A stretch of 64,000 nt of DNA from Liopterus haemorrhoidalis (Eukaryota; Arthropoda; Insecta; Coleoptera; Dytiscidae). Where the stretch lies: assembly GCA_963971575.1 (NCBI GenBank), contig OZ020623.1, forward strand, positions 18,292,980-18,356,979, given 5' to 3'. A program made the position numbers and the translations under genes. Positions 1 through 10,180 of the stretch are shown here, piece by piece. Under the pieces are notes generated by a model. The model saw only the letters and a list, made by a program, of their open reading frames with translations. It searched no databases and was not told the DNA's origin. How positions within the stretch are numbered: the first letter of the stretch is position 1; every line of letters begins with the position of its first letter.

Positions 1-2450
1 ATTTCGTTGCTATTTTCTGTCAATAACATCATAATTCTTGGTCAGAAACCAAAATTAGTGTTATGTACTTCTAAAACATGTTGCGCTTAACCAGTTTTCA
101 AGTAAAACGTGAATTTTGAAAATTCAACTATTTCGTTGCTATTTTATGTCATTAACATCATTATTCTTGGTCAGAAACCAAAATTAGTGTTATGTACTTC
201 TAAAACATGTTGCGCTTAACCAGTTTTCAAGTAAAACGTGAATTTTAAAAATTCAACTATTTCGTTGCTATTTTATGTCATTAACATCATTATTCTTGGT
301 CAGAAACCAAAATATGTGTTATGTACTTCTAAACCATGTTGCGCTTAACCAGTTTTAAGTAAAACTTGAATTTTGAAAATTCAACTATTTCTTTGCTATT
401 TTCTGTCAATAATATCATAATTCTTGGTCAGAAACCAAAATTAGTGTTATGTACTTCTAAAACATGTTGCGCTTAACCAGTTTTCAAGCAAAACGTGAAT
501 TTGGAAAATTCAACTATTTCGTTGCTATTTTCTTTCAATAACATCATAATTCTTGGTCAGAAACCAAAATTAGTGTTATGTACTTCTAAAACATGTTGCG
601 CTTAACCAGTTTTCAAGTAAAACGTGAATTTGGAAAATTCAACTATTTCGTTGCTATTTTGTGTCATTAACAACATTTTTCTTGGTCAGAAACCAAAATT
701 AGTGTTATGTACTTCTAAAACATGTCGCACTTAACAAGCTTTCAGGTAAAACGTGAATTTGGAAAATTCAACTATTTCGTTGCTATTTTATGTCATTAAC
801 ATCATTATTCTTGGTCAGAAACCAAAATTAGTGTTATGTACTTCTAAAACATGTTGCGCTTAACCAGTTTTCAAGTAAAACGTGAATTTTGAAAATTCAA
901 CTATTTCGTTGCTATTTTCTGTCAATAACATCATAATTCTTGGTCAGAAACCAAAATTAGTGTTATGTACTTCTAAAACATGTTGCGCTTAGCCAGTTTT
1001 CAAGTTAAACGTGAATTTTGAAAATTCAACTATTTCGTTGCTATTTTCTGTCAATAATATCATAATTCTTGGTCAGAAACCAAAATTAAGGTTATGTACT
1101 TCTAAAACATGTTGCGCTTAACCAGTTTTCAAGTAAAACGTGAATTTTGAAAATTCAACTATTTCGTTGCTATTTTCTGTCAATAATATCATAATTCTTG
1201 GTCAGAAACCAAAATTAGGGTTATGTACTTCTAAAACATGTTGCGCTTAACCAGTTTTCAAGTAAAACGTGAATTTTGAAAATTCAACTATTTCGTTGCT
1301 ATTTTCTGTCAATAACATCATAATTCTTGGTCAGAAACCAAAATTAGTGTTATGTACTTCTAAAACATGTTGCGCTTAACCAGTTTTCAAGTAAAACGTG
1401 AATTTGAAAAATTCAACTATTTCGTTGCTATTTTATGTCATTAACATCATAATTCTTGGTCAGAAACCAAAATTAGTGTTATGTACTTCTAAAACATGTT
1501 GCGCTTAACCAGTTTTCAAGTAAAACGTGAATTTGGAAAATTCAACTATTTCGTTGCTATTTTATGTCATTAACATCATTATTCTTGGTCAGAAACCAAA
1601 ATTAGTGTGTTGTACTTCTAAAACATGTTGCGCTTAACCAGTTTTCAAGTAAAACGTGAATTTGAAAAATTCAACTATTTCGTTGCTATTTTATGTCATT
1701 AACATCATTATTCTTGGTCAGAAACCCAATATAGTGTTATGTACTTCTAAAACATGTTGCGTTTAACAAGTATTCAGGTAAAACGTGAATTTTGAAAATT
1801 CAACTGTTTCGTTGCTATTTTCTGTCAATAATATCATAATTCTTGGTCAGAAACCAAAATTAGTGTTATGTACTTCTAAAACATGTTGCGCTTAGCCAGT
1901 CTTCAAGTTAAATGTGAATTTTGAAAATTCAACTATTTCGTTGCTATTTTCTGTCAATAATATCATAATTCTTGGTCAGAAACCAAAATTAGGGTTATGT
2001 ACTTCTAAAACATGTTGCGCTTAACCAGTTTTCAAGTAAAACGTGAATTTGGAAAATTCAACTATTTCGTTGCTATTTTATGTCATTAACATCATTATTC
2101 TTGGTCAGAAACCAAAATTAGTGTTATGTACTTCTAAAACATGTCGCACTTAACAAGTTTTCAGGTAAAACGTGAATTTGGAAAATTCAACTATTTCGTT
2201 GCTATTTTCTGTCAATAACATCATAATTCTTGGTCAGAAACCAAAATTAGTGTTATGTTCTTCTAAAACATGTTGCGCTTAGCCAGTTTTCAAGTTAAAC
2301 GGGAATTTTGAAAATTCAACTATTTCGTTGCTATTTTGTGTCATTAACATCATTAATCTTGGTCAGAAACCAAAATATGTGTTATGTGCTTCTAAACCAT
2401 GTTGCGCTTAACCAGTTTTCAAGTAAAACTTGAATTTTGAAAATTCAACT

Positions 2451-2576
2451 TTTTCTTTGCTATTTTCTGTCAATAACATAATTCTTGGTCAGAAACCAAA
2501 ATTAGTGTCATGTACTTCTTAAACATGTTGCGCTTAACCAGTTTTCAAGTAAAACCTGAATTTGGAAAATTCAACT
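2451..2576 (+). repeat. 126-bp short monomer with 3-bp deletion
   Basis: This family A monomer begins 'ttttctttgc' and reads 'aataacataattc' where neighbours have 'aataacatcataattc'. It also has 'gtgtcatg' and 'cttcttaaac'. The deletion is a clean lineage marker and recurs at 11857, 32472 and 40590, each at the offset of a large duplication. It is absent from the A block at 45484, which is a copy of a stretch that skips this monomer. Confidence 0.85.
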
Positions 2577-3092
2577 ATTTCGTTGCTATTTTCTGTCAAT
2601 AACATCATAATTCTTGGTCAGGAACCAAAATTAGTGTTATGTACTTCTAAAACCTGTTGCGCTTAACCAGTTTTCAAGTAAAACTTGAATTTTGAAAATT
2701 CATCTATTGCGTTGCTATTTTGTGTCATTAACATCATTAATCTTGGTCAGAAACCAAAATATGTGTTATGTACTTCTAAACCATGTTGCGCTTAACCAGT
2801 TTTCAAGTAAAACTTGAATTTTGAAAATTCAACTTTTTCTTTGCTATTTTCTGTCAATAATATCATAATTCTTGGTCAGAAACCAAAATTAGTGTTATGT
2901 ACTTCTAAAACATGTTGCGCTTAACCAGTTTTCAAGTAAAACGTGAAATTGGAAAATTCAACTATTTCGTTGCTATTTTATGTCATTAACATCATTATTC
3001 TTGGTCAGAAACCAAAATTAGTGTTACGTACTTCTAAAACATAATGCGCTTAACAAGTTTTCAGGTAAAACGTGAATTTGGAAAATTCAACT

Positions 3093-3221
3093 ATTTCGTT
3101 GAAATTTTATGTCAGTAACATCATTATTCTTCGTCAGAAACCAAAATTAGTGTTATGTACTTCTAAAACATGTTACGCTTAACAAGTATTCAGGTAAAAC
3201 GTGAATTTGGAAAATTCACGT
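3093..3221 (+). repeat. B/A hybrid monomer inside family A
   Basis: The left half of this monomer is family B ('cagtaacatc', 'cttcgtcag') and the right half is family A ('aaaattagtg', 'acatgttacg'). Its A-type neighbours on both sides show it is a short tract of B sequence about 25-55 bp long, as left by gene conversion or a double exchange. The same hybrid is found at 12499-12627, 33114-33242 and 41232-41360, exactly where the large duplications (+9406, +30021 and +8118 from there) predict it, so it predates them. The first two copies read 'gttgaaatttt' and the last two 'gttgatatttt', which separates two lineages of the block. Confidence 0.85.
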
Positions 3222-3608
3222 ATTTCGTTGCTATCTTGTGTCATTAACATCATTATTCTTGGTCAGAAACCAAAATTGGTGTTATGTACTTCTAAAACAT
3301 GTTGCGCTTAACCAGTTTTCAAGTAAAACGTGAATTTGAAAAATTCAACTATTTCGTTGCTATTTTATGTCATTAACATCATTATTCTTGGTCAGAAACC
3401 AAAATTAGTGTTATGTACTTCTAAAACATGTTGCGCTTAACAAGTATTCAGGTAAAACGTGAATTTTGAAAATTCAACTGTTTCGTTGCTATTTTCTGTC
3501 AATAATATCATAATTCTTGGTCAGAAACCAAAATTAGTGTTATGTACTTCTAAAACATGTTGCACTTAACCAGTTTTCAAGTAAAACGTGAATTTTGAAA
3601 ATTCAACT

Positions 3609-5927
3609 ATTTCGTTGCTATTTTATGTCAGTAAAATCATTATTCTTCGTCAGAAACCAAAATAAGTGTTATGTACTTCTAAACCACGTTGCGCTTAACA
3701 AGTTTTCAAGTAAAACGTGAATTTTGAAAATTAAACTATTTCGTTGCTATTTTATGTCGGTAAAATCATTATTCTTCGTCAGAAACCATAATAACTGTTA
3801 TGTACTTCTAAAACACGTTGCGCTTAACAAGTTTTCAAGTAAAACGTGAATTTTGAAAATTCAACTATTTCGTTGCTATTTTATGTCAGTAACATCATTA
3901 TTCTTCGTCAGAAACCAAAATAAGTGTTATGTACTTCTAAAACACGTTGCGCTTAACAAGTTTTTATGTTAAACTTGTATTTTGAAAATTCCACTATTTC
4001 GTTGATATTTTATGTCAGTAACATCATTATTCTTCGTCAGAAACCAAAATAAGTGTTATGTACTTCTAAAACACGTTGCGCTAAACAAGTTTTCAAGTAA
4101 AACGTGAATTTTGAAAATTCAACTATTTCGTTGCTATTTTATGTCAGTAACATCATTATTCTTCGTCAAAAACCAAAATAACTGTTATGTACTTCTAAAA
4201 CACCTTGCGCTTAACAAGTTTCAAGTAAAACTTGTATTTTGAAAATTCAACTATTTCGTTGATATTTTATGTCAGTAACATCATTATTCTTCGTCAGAAA
4301 CCAAAATAACTGTTATGTACTTCTAAAACACGTTGCGCTTAACAAGTTTTCAAGTCAAACGTGAATTTTGAAAATTCAACTATTTCGTTGCTATTTTATG
4401 TCGGTAAAATCATTATTCTTCGTCAGAAACCAAAATAACTGTTATGTACTTCTTAAACACGTTGCGCTTAACAAGTTTTGAAGTAAAACGTGAATTTTGA
4501 AAATTCAACTATTTCGTTGCTATTTTATGTCAGTAACATCATTATTTTTCGTCAAAAACCAAAATAACTGTTATGTACTTCTAAAACACGTTGCGCTTAA
4601 CAAGTTTTCAAGTAAAACGTGAATTTTGAAAATTCAACTATTTCGTTGCTATTTTATGTCGGTAAAATCATTATTCTTCGTCAGAAACCAAAATAACTGT
4701 TATGTACTTCTAAAACACGTTGCGCTTAACAAGTTTACAAGTAAAACGTGAATTTTGAAAATTCAACTATTTCGTTGCTATTTTATTTCGGTAAAATCAT
4801 TATTCTTCGTCAGAAACCAAAATAACTGTTATTTACTTCTAAAACACGTTGCGCTTAACAAGTTTTCAAGTAAAACGTGAATTTTGAAAATTCAACTATT
4901 TCGTTGCTATTTCATGTCAGTAACATCATTATTTTTCGTCAAAAACCAAAATAACTGTTATGTACTTCTAAAACACGTTGCGCTTAAGAAGTTTCATGTA
5001 AAACTTGTATTTTGAAAATTCAACTATTTCGTTGATATTTTATGTCAGTAACAGCATTATTCTTCGTCAGAAACCAAAATAAGTGTTATGTACTTCTAAA
5101 ACACGTTGCGCTTAACAAGTTTTCAAGTCAAACGTGAATTTTGAAAATTCAACTATTTCGTTGCTATTTTATGTCGGTAAAATCATTATTCTTCGTCAGA
5201 AACCAAAATAACTGTTATGTACTTCTTAAACAGGTTGCGCTTAACAAGTTTTGAAGTAAAACGTGAATTTTGAAAATTCAACTATTTCGTTGCTATTTTA
5301 TGTCAGTAACATCATTATTTTTCGTCAAAAACCAAAATAACTGTTATGTACTTCTAAAACACGTTGCGCTTAAGAAGTTTCATGTAAAACTTGTATTTTG
5401 AAAATTCAACTATTTCGTTGATATTTTATGTCAGTTACAGCATTATTCTTCGTCAGAAACCAAAATAAGTGTTATGTACTTCTAAAACACGTTGCGCTTA
5501 ACAAGTTTTCAAGTAAAACGTGAATTTTGAAAATTCAACTATATCGTTGCTATTTTATGTCAGTAAAATCATTATTCTTCGTCAGAAACCAAAATAAGTG
5601 TTATGTACTTCTAAACCACGTTGCGCTTAACAAGTTTTCAAGTAAAACGTGAATTTTGAAAATTCAACTATTTCGTTGCTATTTTATGTCGGTAAAATCT
5701 ATATTCTTCGTCAGAAACCAAAATAACTGTTATGTACTTCTAAAACACGTAGCGCTTAACAAGTTTTCAAGTAAAACGTGAATTTTGAAAATTCAACTAT
5801 TTCGTTGCTATTTTATGTCAGTAACATCATTATTCTTCGTCAGAAACCAAAATAAGTGTTATGTACTTCTAAAACACGTTGCGCTTAACAAGTTTTTATG
5901 TTAAACTTGTATTTTGAAAATTCCACT
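3609..5927 (+). repeat. Family B block 1a
   Basis: Eighteen monomers carry 'cttcgtcag', 'acacgttgcg' and 'cttaacaag'. Subtypes are told apart at positions 21-30: 'cagtaacatc', 'cagtaaaatc', 'cggtaaaatc' and 'cagttacagc'. Others have 'gtcaaaaacc' at 41-50. Monomers with 'aacttgtatttt' instead of 'aacgtgaatttt' are scattered through it and are nearly always followed by a monomer reading 'cgttgatatttt'. The block ends with a monomer reading 'gtttttatgttaaac', which reappears 645 bp later on the far side of the small A island. Confidence 0.93.
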
Positions 5928-6314
5928 ATTTCGTTGATATTTTATGTCATTAACATCATTATTCTTGGTCAGAAACCAAAATTGGTGTTATGTACTTCTA
6001 AAACATGTTGCGCTTAACCAGTTTTCAAGTAAAACGTGAATTTGAAAAATTCAACTATTTCGTTGCTATTTTATGTCATTAACATCATTATTCTTGGTCA
6101 GAAACCAAAATTAGTGTTATGTACTTCTAAAACATGTTGCGCTTAACAAGTATTCAGGTAAAACGTGAATTTTGAAAATTCAACTGTTTCGTTGCTATTT
6201 TCTGTCAATAATATCATAATTCTTGGTCAGAAACCAAAATTAGTGTTATGTACTTCTAAAACATGTTGCACTTAACCAGTTTTCAAGTAAAACGTGAATT
6301 TTGAAAATTCAACT
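5928..6314 (+). repeat. Three-monomer family A island, copy 1
   Basis: Exactly three monomers (387 bp) of family A sit between family B monomers. They show 'cttggtcag' with 'aaaattggtg', then 'cttaacaagtattcagg', then 'ctgtcaataat' with 'gttgcactt'. The same three variants in the same order end the first A block (3222-3608), so the island is a duplicate of that A/B border at an offset of 2706 bp. The first monomer keeps a B-type start ('gttgatattttatgtc') and changes to A at 'attaac', which places the breakpoint within about five bases of position 20. Confidence 0.9.
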
Positions 6315-8005
6315 ATTTCGTTGCTATTTTATGTCAGTAAAATCATTATTCTTCGTCAGAAACCAAAATAAGTGTTATGTACTTCTAAACCACGTTGCGC
6401 TTAACAAGTTTTCAAGTAAAACGTGAATTTTGAAAATTCAACTATTTCGTTGCTATTTTATGTCGGTAAAATCATTATTCTTCGTCAGAAACCAAAATAA
6501 CTGTTATGTACTTCTAAAACACGTTGCGCTTAACAAGTTTTTATGTTAAACTTGTATTTTGAAAATTCCACTATTTCGTTGATATTTTATGTCAGTAACA
6601 TCATTATTCTTCGTCAGAAACCAAAATAAGTGTTATGTACTTCTAAAACACGTTGCGCTAAACAAGTTTTCAAGTAAAACGTGAATTTTGAAAATTCAAC
6701 TATTTCGTTGCTATGTTATGTCAGTAACATCATTATTCTTCGTCAAAAACCAAAATAACTGTTATGCACTTCTAAAACACCTTGCGCTTAACAAGTTTCA
6801 AGTAAAACTTGTATTTTGAAAATTCAACTATTTCGTTGATATTTTATGTCAGTAACATCATTATTCTTCGTCAGAAACCAAAATAACTGTTATGTACTTC
6901 TAAAACACGTTGCGCTTAACAAGTTTTCAAGTCAAACGTGAATTTTGAAAATTCAACTATTTCGTTGCTATTTTATGTCGGTAAAATCATTATTCTTCGT
7001 CAGAAACCAAAATAACTGTTATGTACTTCTTAAACACGTTGCGCTTAACAAGTTTTCAAGTAAAACGTGAATTTTGAAAATTCAACTATTTCGTTGCTAT
7101 TTTATGTCAGTAACATCATTATTCTTCGTCAGAAACCAAAATAACTGTTATGTACTTCTAAAACACGTTGCGTTTAACCAGTTTTCAAGTAAAACGTGAA
7201 TTTTGAAAATTCAACTATTTCGTTGCTATTTTATGTCAGTAAAATCATTATTCTTCGTCAGAAACCAAAATAACTGTTATGTACTTCTTAAACACGTTGT
7301 GCTTAACAAGTTTTCAAGTAAAACGTGAATTTTGAAAATTCAACTATTTCGTTGATATTTTATGTCAGTAACATCATTATTCTTCGTCAGAAACCAAAAT
7401 AACTGTTATGTACTTCTAAAACACGTTGCGCTTAACAAGTTTTCAAGTCAAACGTGAATTTTGAAAATTCAACTATTTCGTTGCTATTTTATGTCGGTAA
7501 AATCATTATTCTTCGTCAGAAACCAAAATAACTGTTATGTACTTCTTAAACACGTTGCGCTTAACAAGTTTTCAAGTAAAACGTGAATTTTGAAAATTCA
7601 ACTATTTCGTTGCTATTTTATTTCGTAAAATCATTATTCTTCGTCAGAAACCAAAATAACTGTTATGTACTTGTAAAACACGTTGCGCTTAACAAGTTTT
7701 CAAGTAAAACGTGAATTTTGAAAATTCAACTATTTCGTTGCTATTTTATGTCAGTAACATCATTATTTTTCGTCAAAAACCAAAATAACTGTTATGTACT
7801 TCTAAAACACGTTGAACTCAACAAGTTTTCAAGTAAGACGTGAATTTTGAAAATTCAACTATTTCGTTGCTAATTTATGTCGGTAAAATCATTATTCTTC
7901 GTCAGAAACCAAAATAACTGTTATGAACTTCTAAAACACGTTGCGCTTAACAAGTTTTCAAGTAAAACGTGAATTTTGAAAATTCAACTATTTCGTTGAT
8001 ATTTT

Positions 8006-8257
8006 ATGTCAGTAACATCATTATTCTTCGTCAGAAACCAAAATAACTGTTATGTACTTCTAAAACACGTTGCGCTTAACCAGTTTTCAAGTAAAACGTA
8101 TATTTTGAAAATTCAACTATTTCGTTGCTATTTTATGTCAGTAAAATCATTATTCTTCGTCAGAAACCAAAATAAGTGTTATGTACTTCTAAAACATGTT
8201 GCGCTTAACAAGTTTTCATGTAAAACTTGTATTTTGAAAATTCAACTATTTCGTTGA
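8006..8257 (+). repeat. Landmark monomer pair without internal stop
   Basis: Two adjacent B monomers read through in one frame for 83 codons because both lack the TGA that the usual 'acgtgaat' supplies: the first has 'acgtatat', the second 'acttgtat'. The frame starts at the ATG of 'tttatgtcag' and stops at the TGA of 'cgttgatat'. The two halves encode nearly the same 43 residues. I take it as a useful landmark, not as a gene. Identical or nearly identical pairs begin at 17412, 20890, 25785, 36481, 44599, 50785, 53233, 56969 and 60702. Those at 25785, 36481 and 44599 share 'atatgttg', which groups these three as one lineage. Confidence 0.9.
8209..8229. other. Perfect stem-loop variant, representative copy
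   Basis: Left arm 'caagtttt', loop 'catgt', right arm 'aaaacttg': eight perfect pairs around a five-base loop (monomer positions 91-111). In ordinary B monomers the right arm reads 'aaaacgtg', leaving one mismatch of eight. The family A base C at position 92 adds a second mismatch. Other perfect forms are 'caagtttcaagtaaaacttg' (7-bp arms, six-base loop, for example 58461-58480) and 'caagttt'/'aaacttg' around 'ttatgtt' (for example 3957-3977). Confidence 0.72.
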
Positions 8258-8283
8258 TATTTTATGTCAGTAACATCATTATT

Positions 8284-8300
8284 CTTCGTCAGAAACCAAA
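8284..8300 (+). other. Partial CENP-B-box-like site, representative copy
   Basis: 'cttcgtcagaaaccaaa' (monomer positions 37-53 in family B) aligned with the mammalian CENP-B box pattern, nTTCGnnnnAnnCGGGn, agrees at six of nine fixed positions (TTCG, A and C) and fails at the three G positions. Family A has G at position 40 and agrees at five. The match is weak and the box is defined in mammals, so this is only a pointer to where a sequence-specific protein might bind. Confidence 0.2.
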
Positions 8301-8356
8301 ATAAGTGTTATGTACTTCTAAAACACGTTGCGCTTAACAAGTTTTCAAGTAAAACG

Positions 8357-8373
8357 TGAATTTTGAAAATTCA
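8357..8373. other. 17-bp dyad, representative copy
   Basis: 'tgaattttgaaaattca' reads the same on both strands apart from its central G: arms of 8 bp around one base (monomer positions 110-126). It is present in most family B monomers. With 'cttgaatttt' before it, as in some A monomers, the arms extend to 9 bp. Many A monomers break it ('gaatttggaaaattc', 'gaatttgaaaaattc'). A one-base centre cannot form a normal hairpin loop, so a symmetric protein site or a cruciform with an opened tip is more plausible. Centromeric satellites are reported to be enriched in short dyads; a role here is inference. Confidence 0.75.
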
Positions 8374-9406
8374 ACTATTTCGTTGCTATTTTATGTCAGT
8401 AACATCATTATTCTTCGTCAAAAACCAAAATAACTGTTATGTACTTCTAAAACACGTTGCGCTGAACAAGTTTCAAGTAAAACTTGTATTTTGAAAATTC
8501 AACTATTTCGTTGATATTTTATGTCAGTTACATCATTATTCTTCGTCAGAAACCAAAATAAGTGTTATGTACTTCTAAAACACGTTGCGCTTAACAAGTT
8601 TTCAAGTAAAACGTGAATTTTGAAAATTCAACTATATCGTTGCTATTTTATGTCAGTAAAATCATTATTCTTCGTCAGAAACCAAAATAAGTGTTATGTA
8701 CTTCTTAAACACGTTGCGCTTAACAAGTTTTCAAGTAAAACGTGAATTTTGAAAATTCAACTATTTCGTTGCTATTTTATTTCGTAAAATCATTATTCTT
8801 CGTCAGAAACCAAAATAACTGTTATGTACTTCTAAAACACGTTGCGCTTAACAAGTTTTCAAGTAAAACGTGAATTTTGAAAATTCAACTATTTTGTTGC
8901 TATTTTATGTCAGTAACATCATTATTCTTCGTCAAAAACAAAAATAACTGTTATGTACTTCTAAAACACGTTGCGCTTTACAAGTTTTCAAGTAAAACGT
9001 GAATTTTGAAAATTCAACTATTTCGTTGCTATTTTATGTCAGTAACATCATTATTCTTCGTCAGAAACCAAAATAACTGTTATGTACTTCTAAAACACGT
9101 TGCGCTTAACCAGTTTTCAAGTAAAACGTGAATTTTGAAAATTCAACTATTTCGTTGCTATTTTATGTCGGTAAAATCTATATTCTTCGTCAGAAACCAA
9201 AATAACTGTTATGTACTTCTAAAACACGTAGCGCTTAACAAGTTTTCAAGTAAAACGTGAATTTTGAAAATTCAACTATTTCGTTGCTATTTTATGTCAG
9301 TAACATCATTATTCTTCGTCAGAAACCAAAATAAGTGTTATGTACTTCTAAAACACGTTGCGCTTAACAAGTTTTTATGTTAAACTTGTATTTTGAAAAT
9401 TCCACT

Positions 9407-9793
9407 ATTTCGTTGATATTTTATGTCATTAACATCATTATTCTTGGTCAGAAACCAAAATTGGTGTTATGTACTTCTAAAACATGTTGCGCTTAACCAG
9501 TTTTCAAGTAAAACGTGAATTTGAAAAATTCAACTATTTCGTTGCTATTTTATGTCATTAACATCATTATTCTTGGTCAGAAACCAAAATTAGTGTTATG
9601 TACTTCTAAAACATGTTGCGCTTAACAAGTATTCAGGTAAAACGTGAATTTTGAAAATTCAACTGTTTCGTTGCTATTTTCTGTCAATAATATCATAATT
9701 CTTGGTCAGAAACCAAAATTAGTGTTATGTACTTCTAAAACATGTTGCACTTAACCAGTTTTCAAGTAAAACGTGAATTTTGAAAATTCAACT
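9407..9793 (+). repeat. Three-monomer family A island, copy 2
   Basis: Same three A monomers as the island at 5928, at an offset of 3479 bp, with the same B-type lead-in and the same exit to family B. It belongs to the start of a second 3479-bp unit that is cut short at 10180. Confidence 0.9.
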
Positions 9794-10180
9794 ATTTCGT
9801 TGCTATTTTATGTCAGTAAAATCATTATTCTTCGTCAGAAACCAAAATAAGTGTTATGTACTTCTAAACCACGTTGCGCTTAACAAGTTTTCAAGTAAAA
9901 CGTGAATTTTGAAAATTCAACTATTTCGTTGCTATTTTATGTCGGTAAAATCATTATTCTTCGTCAGAAACCAAAATAACTGTTATGTACTTCTAAAACA
10001 CGTTGCGCTTAACAAGTTTTTATGTTAAACTTGTATTTTGAAAATTCCACTATTTCGTTGATATTTTATGTCAGTAACATCATTATTCTTCGTCAGAAAC
10101 CAAAATAAGTGTTATGTACTTCTAAAACACGTTGCGCTAAACAAGTTTTCAAGTAAAACGTGAATTTTGAAAATTCAACT
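9794..10180 (+). repeat. Family B block 1c (truncated unit)
   Basis: Three B monomers that continue the second 3479-bp unit ('taaaccacg', then 'gtttttatgttaaac', then 'cgctaaacaag') before the array changes abruptly to family A. The matching sequence downstream (19200-19586) carries on as family B, so this is the cut edge of the 9922-bp duplication. Confidence 0.9.

Larger units (their letters stand above)
1..3608 (+). repeat. Family A block 1
   Basis: About 28 monomers carry the A diagnostics 'cttggtcag', 'acatgttgcg' and mostly 'cttaaccag'. The block is a mixture of subtypes: 'ctgtcaataac', 'ctgtcaataat', 'atgtcattaac' and 'gtgtcattaac', plus a subtype with 'cttaacaag' and 'ttcagg'. The monomer at 2451 is only 126 bp because of a 3-bp loss in 'aacataattc'. 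The order of subtypes is the template for the later A blocks: it recurs at +9922/+9406, at +27700 and at +30021. The left edge is cut by the window. The change to family B lies between 'cttaaccag' near 3573 and 'cagtaaaatc' near 3629, so the end given is the monomer boundary in between. Confidence 0.93.
6315..9406 (+). repeat. Family B block 1b
   Basis: Twenty-four B monomers. The first part repeats 3609-4510 at +2706 and then +2577, one monomer having been lost. Two monomers differ from all others: one at about 7732 ends in 'cgttgaactc' and 'agtaagacg', and the next begins 'gctaatttatg' and has 'tatgaactt'. The pair open through two whole monomers lies at 8006-8257. The block again ends with the 'gtttttatgttaaac' monomer before the next A island. 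Confidence 0.92.
259..10180 (+). repeat. 9922-bp higher-order unit, copy I
   Basis: The sequence from 259 onward starts again at 10181: the 'aaaatatgtg ... ttttaag' monomer and the following ones match at an offset of 9922. From about 1161 the offset is 9406 and stays so to the end of the unit, checked at the 'aattaggg' monomer, the hybrid monomer, the 83-codon pair, 'aatctatattc' and the A islands. The unit is about 77 monomers. Differences I saw between the copies are isolated single bases, so the duplication is recent relative to monomer divergence. Confidence 0.9.

Noticed and set aside
8209..8229. Stem-loops as intrinsic terminators or tRNA-like genes
   Set aside because: The stems are AT-rich, lack a following T-run linked to a gene, and lack tRNA-type arms; they are better described as satellite structure.
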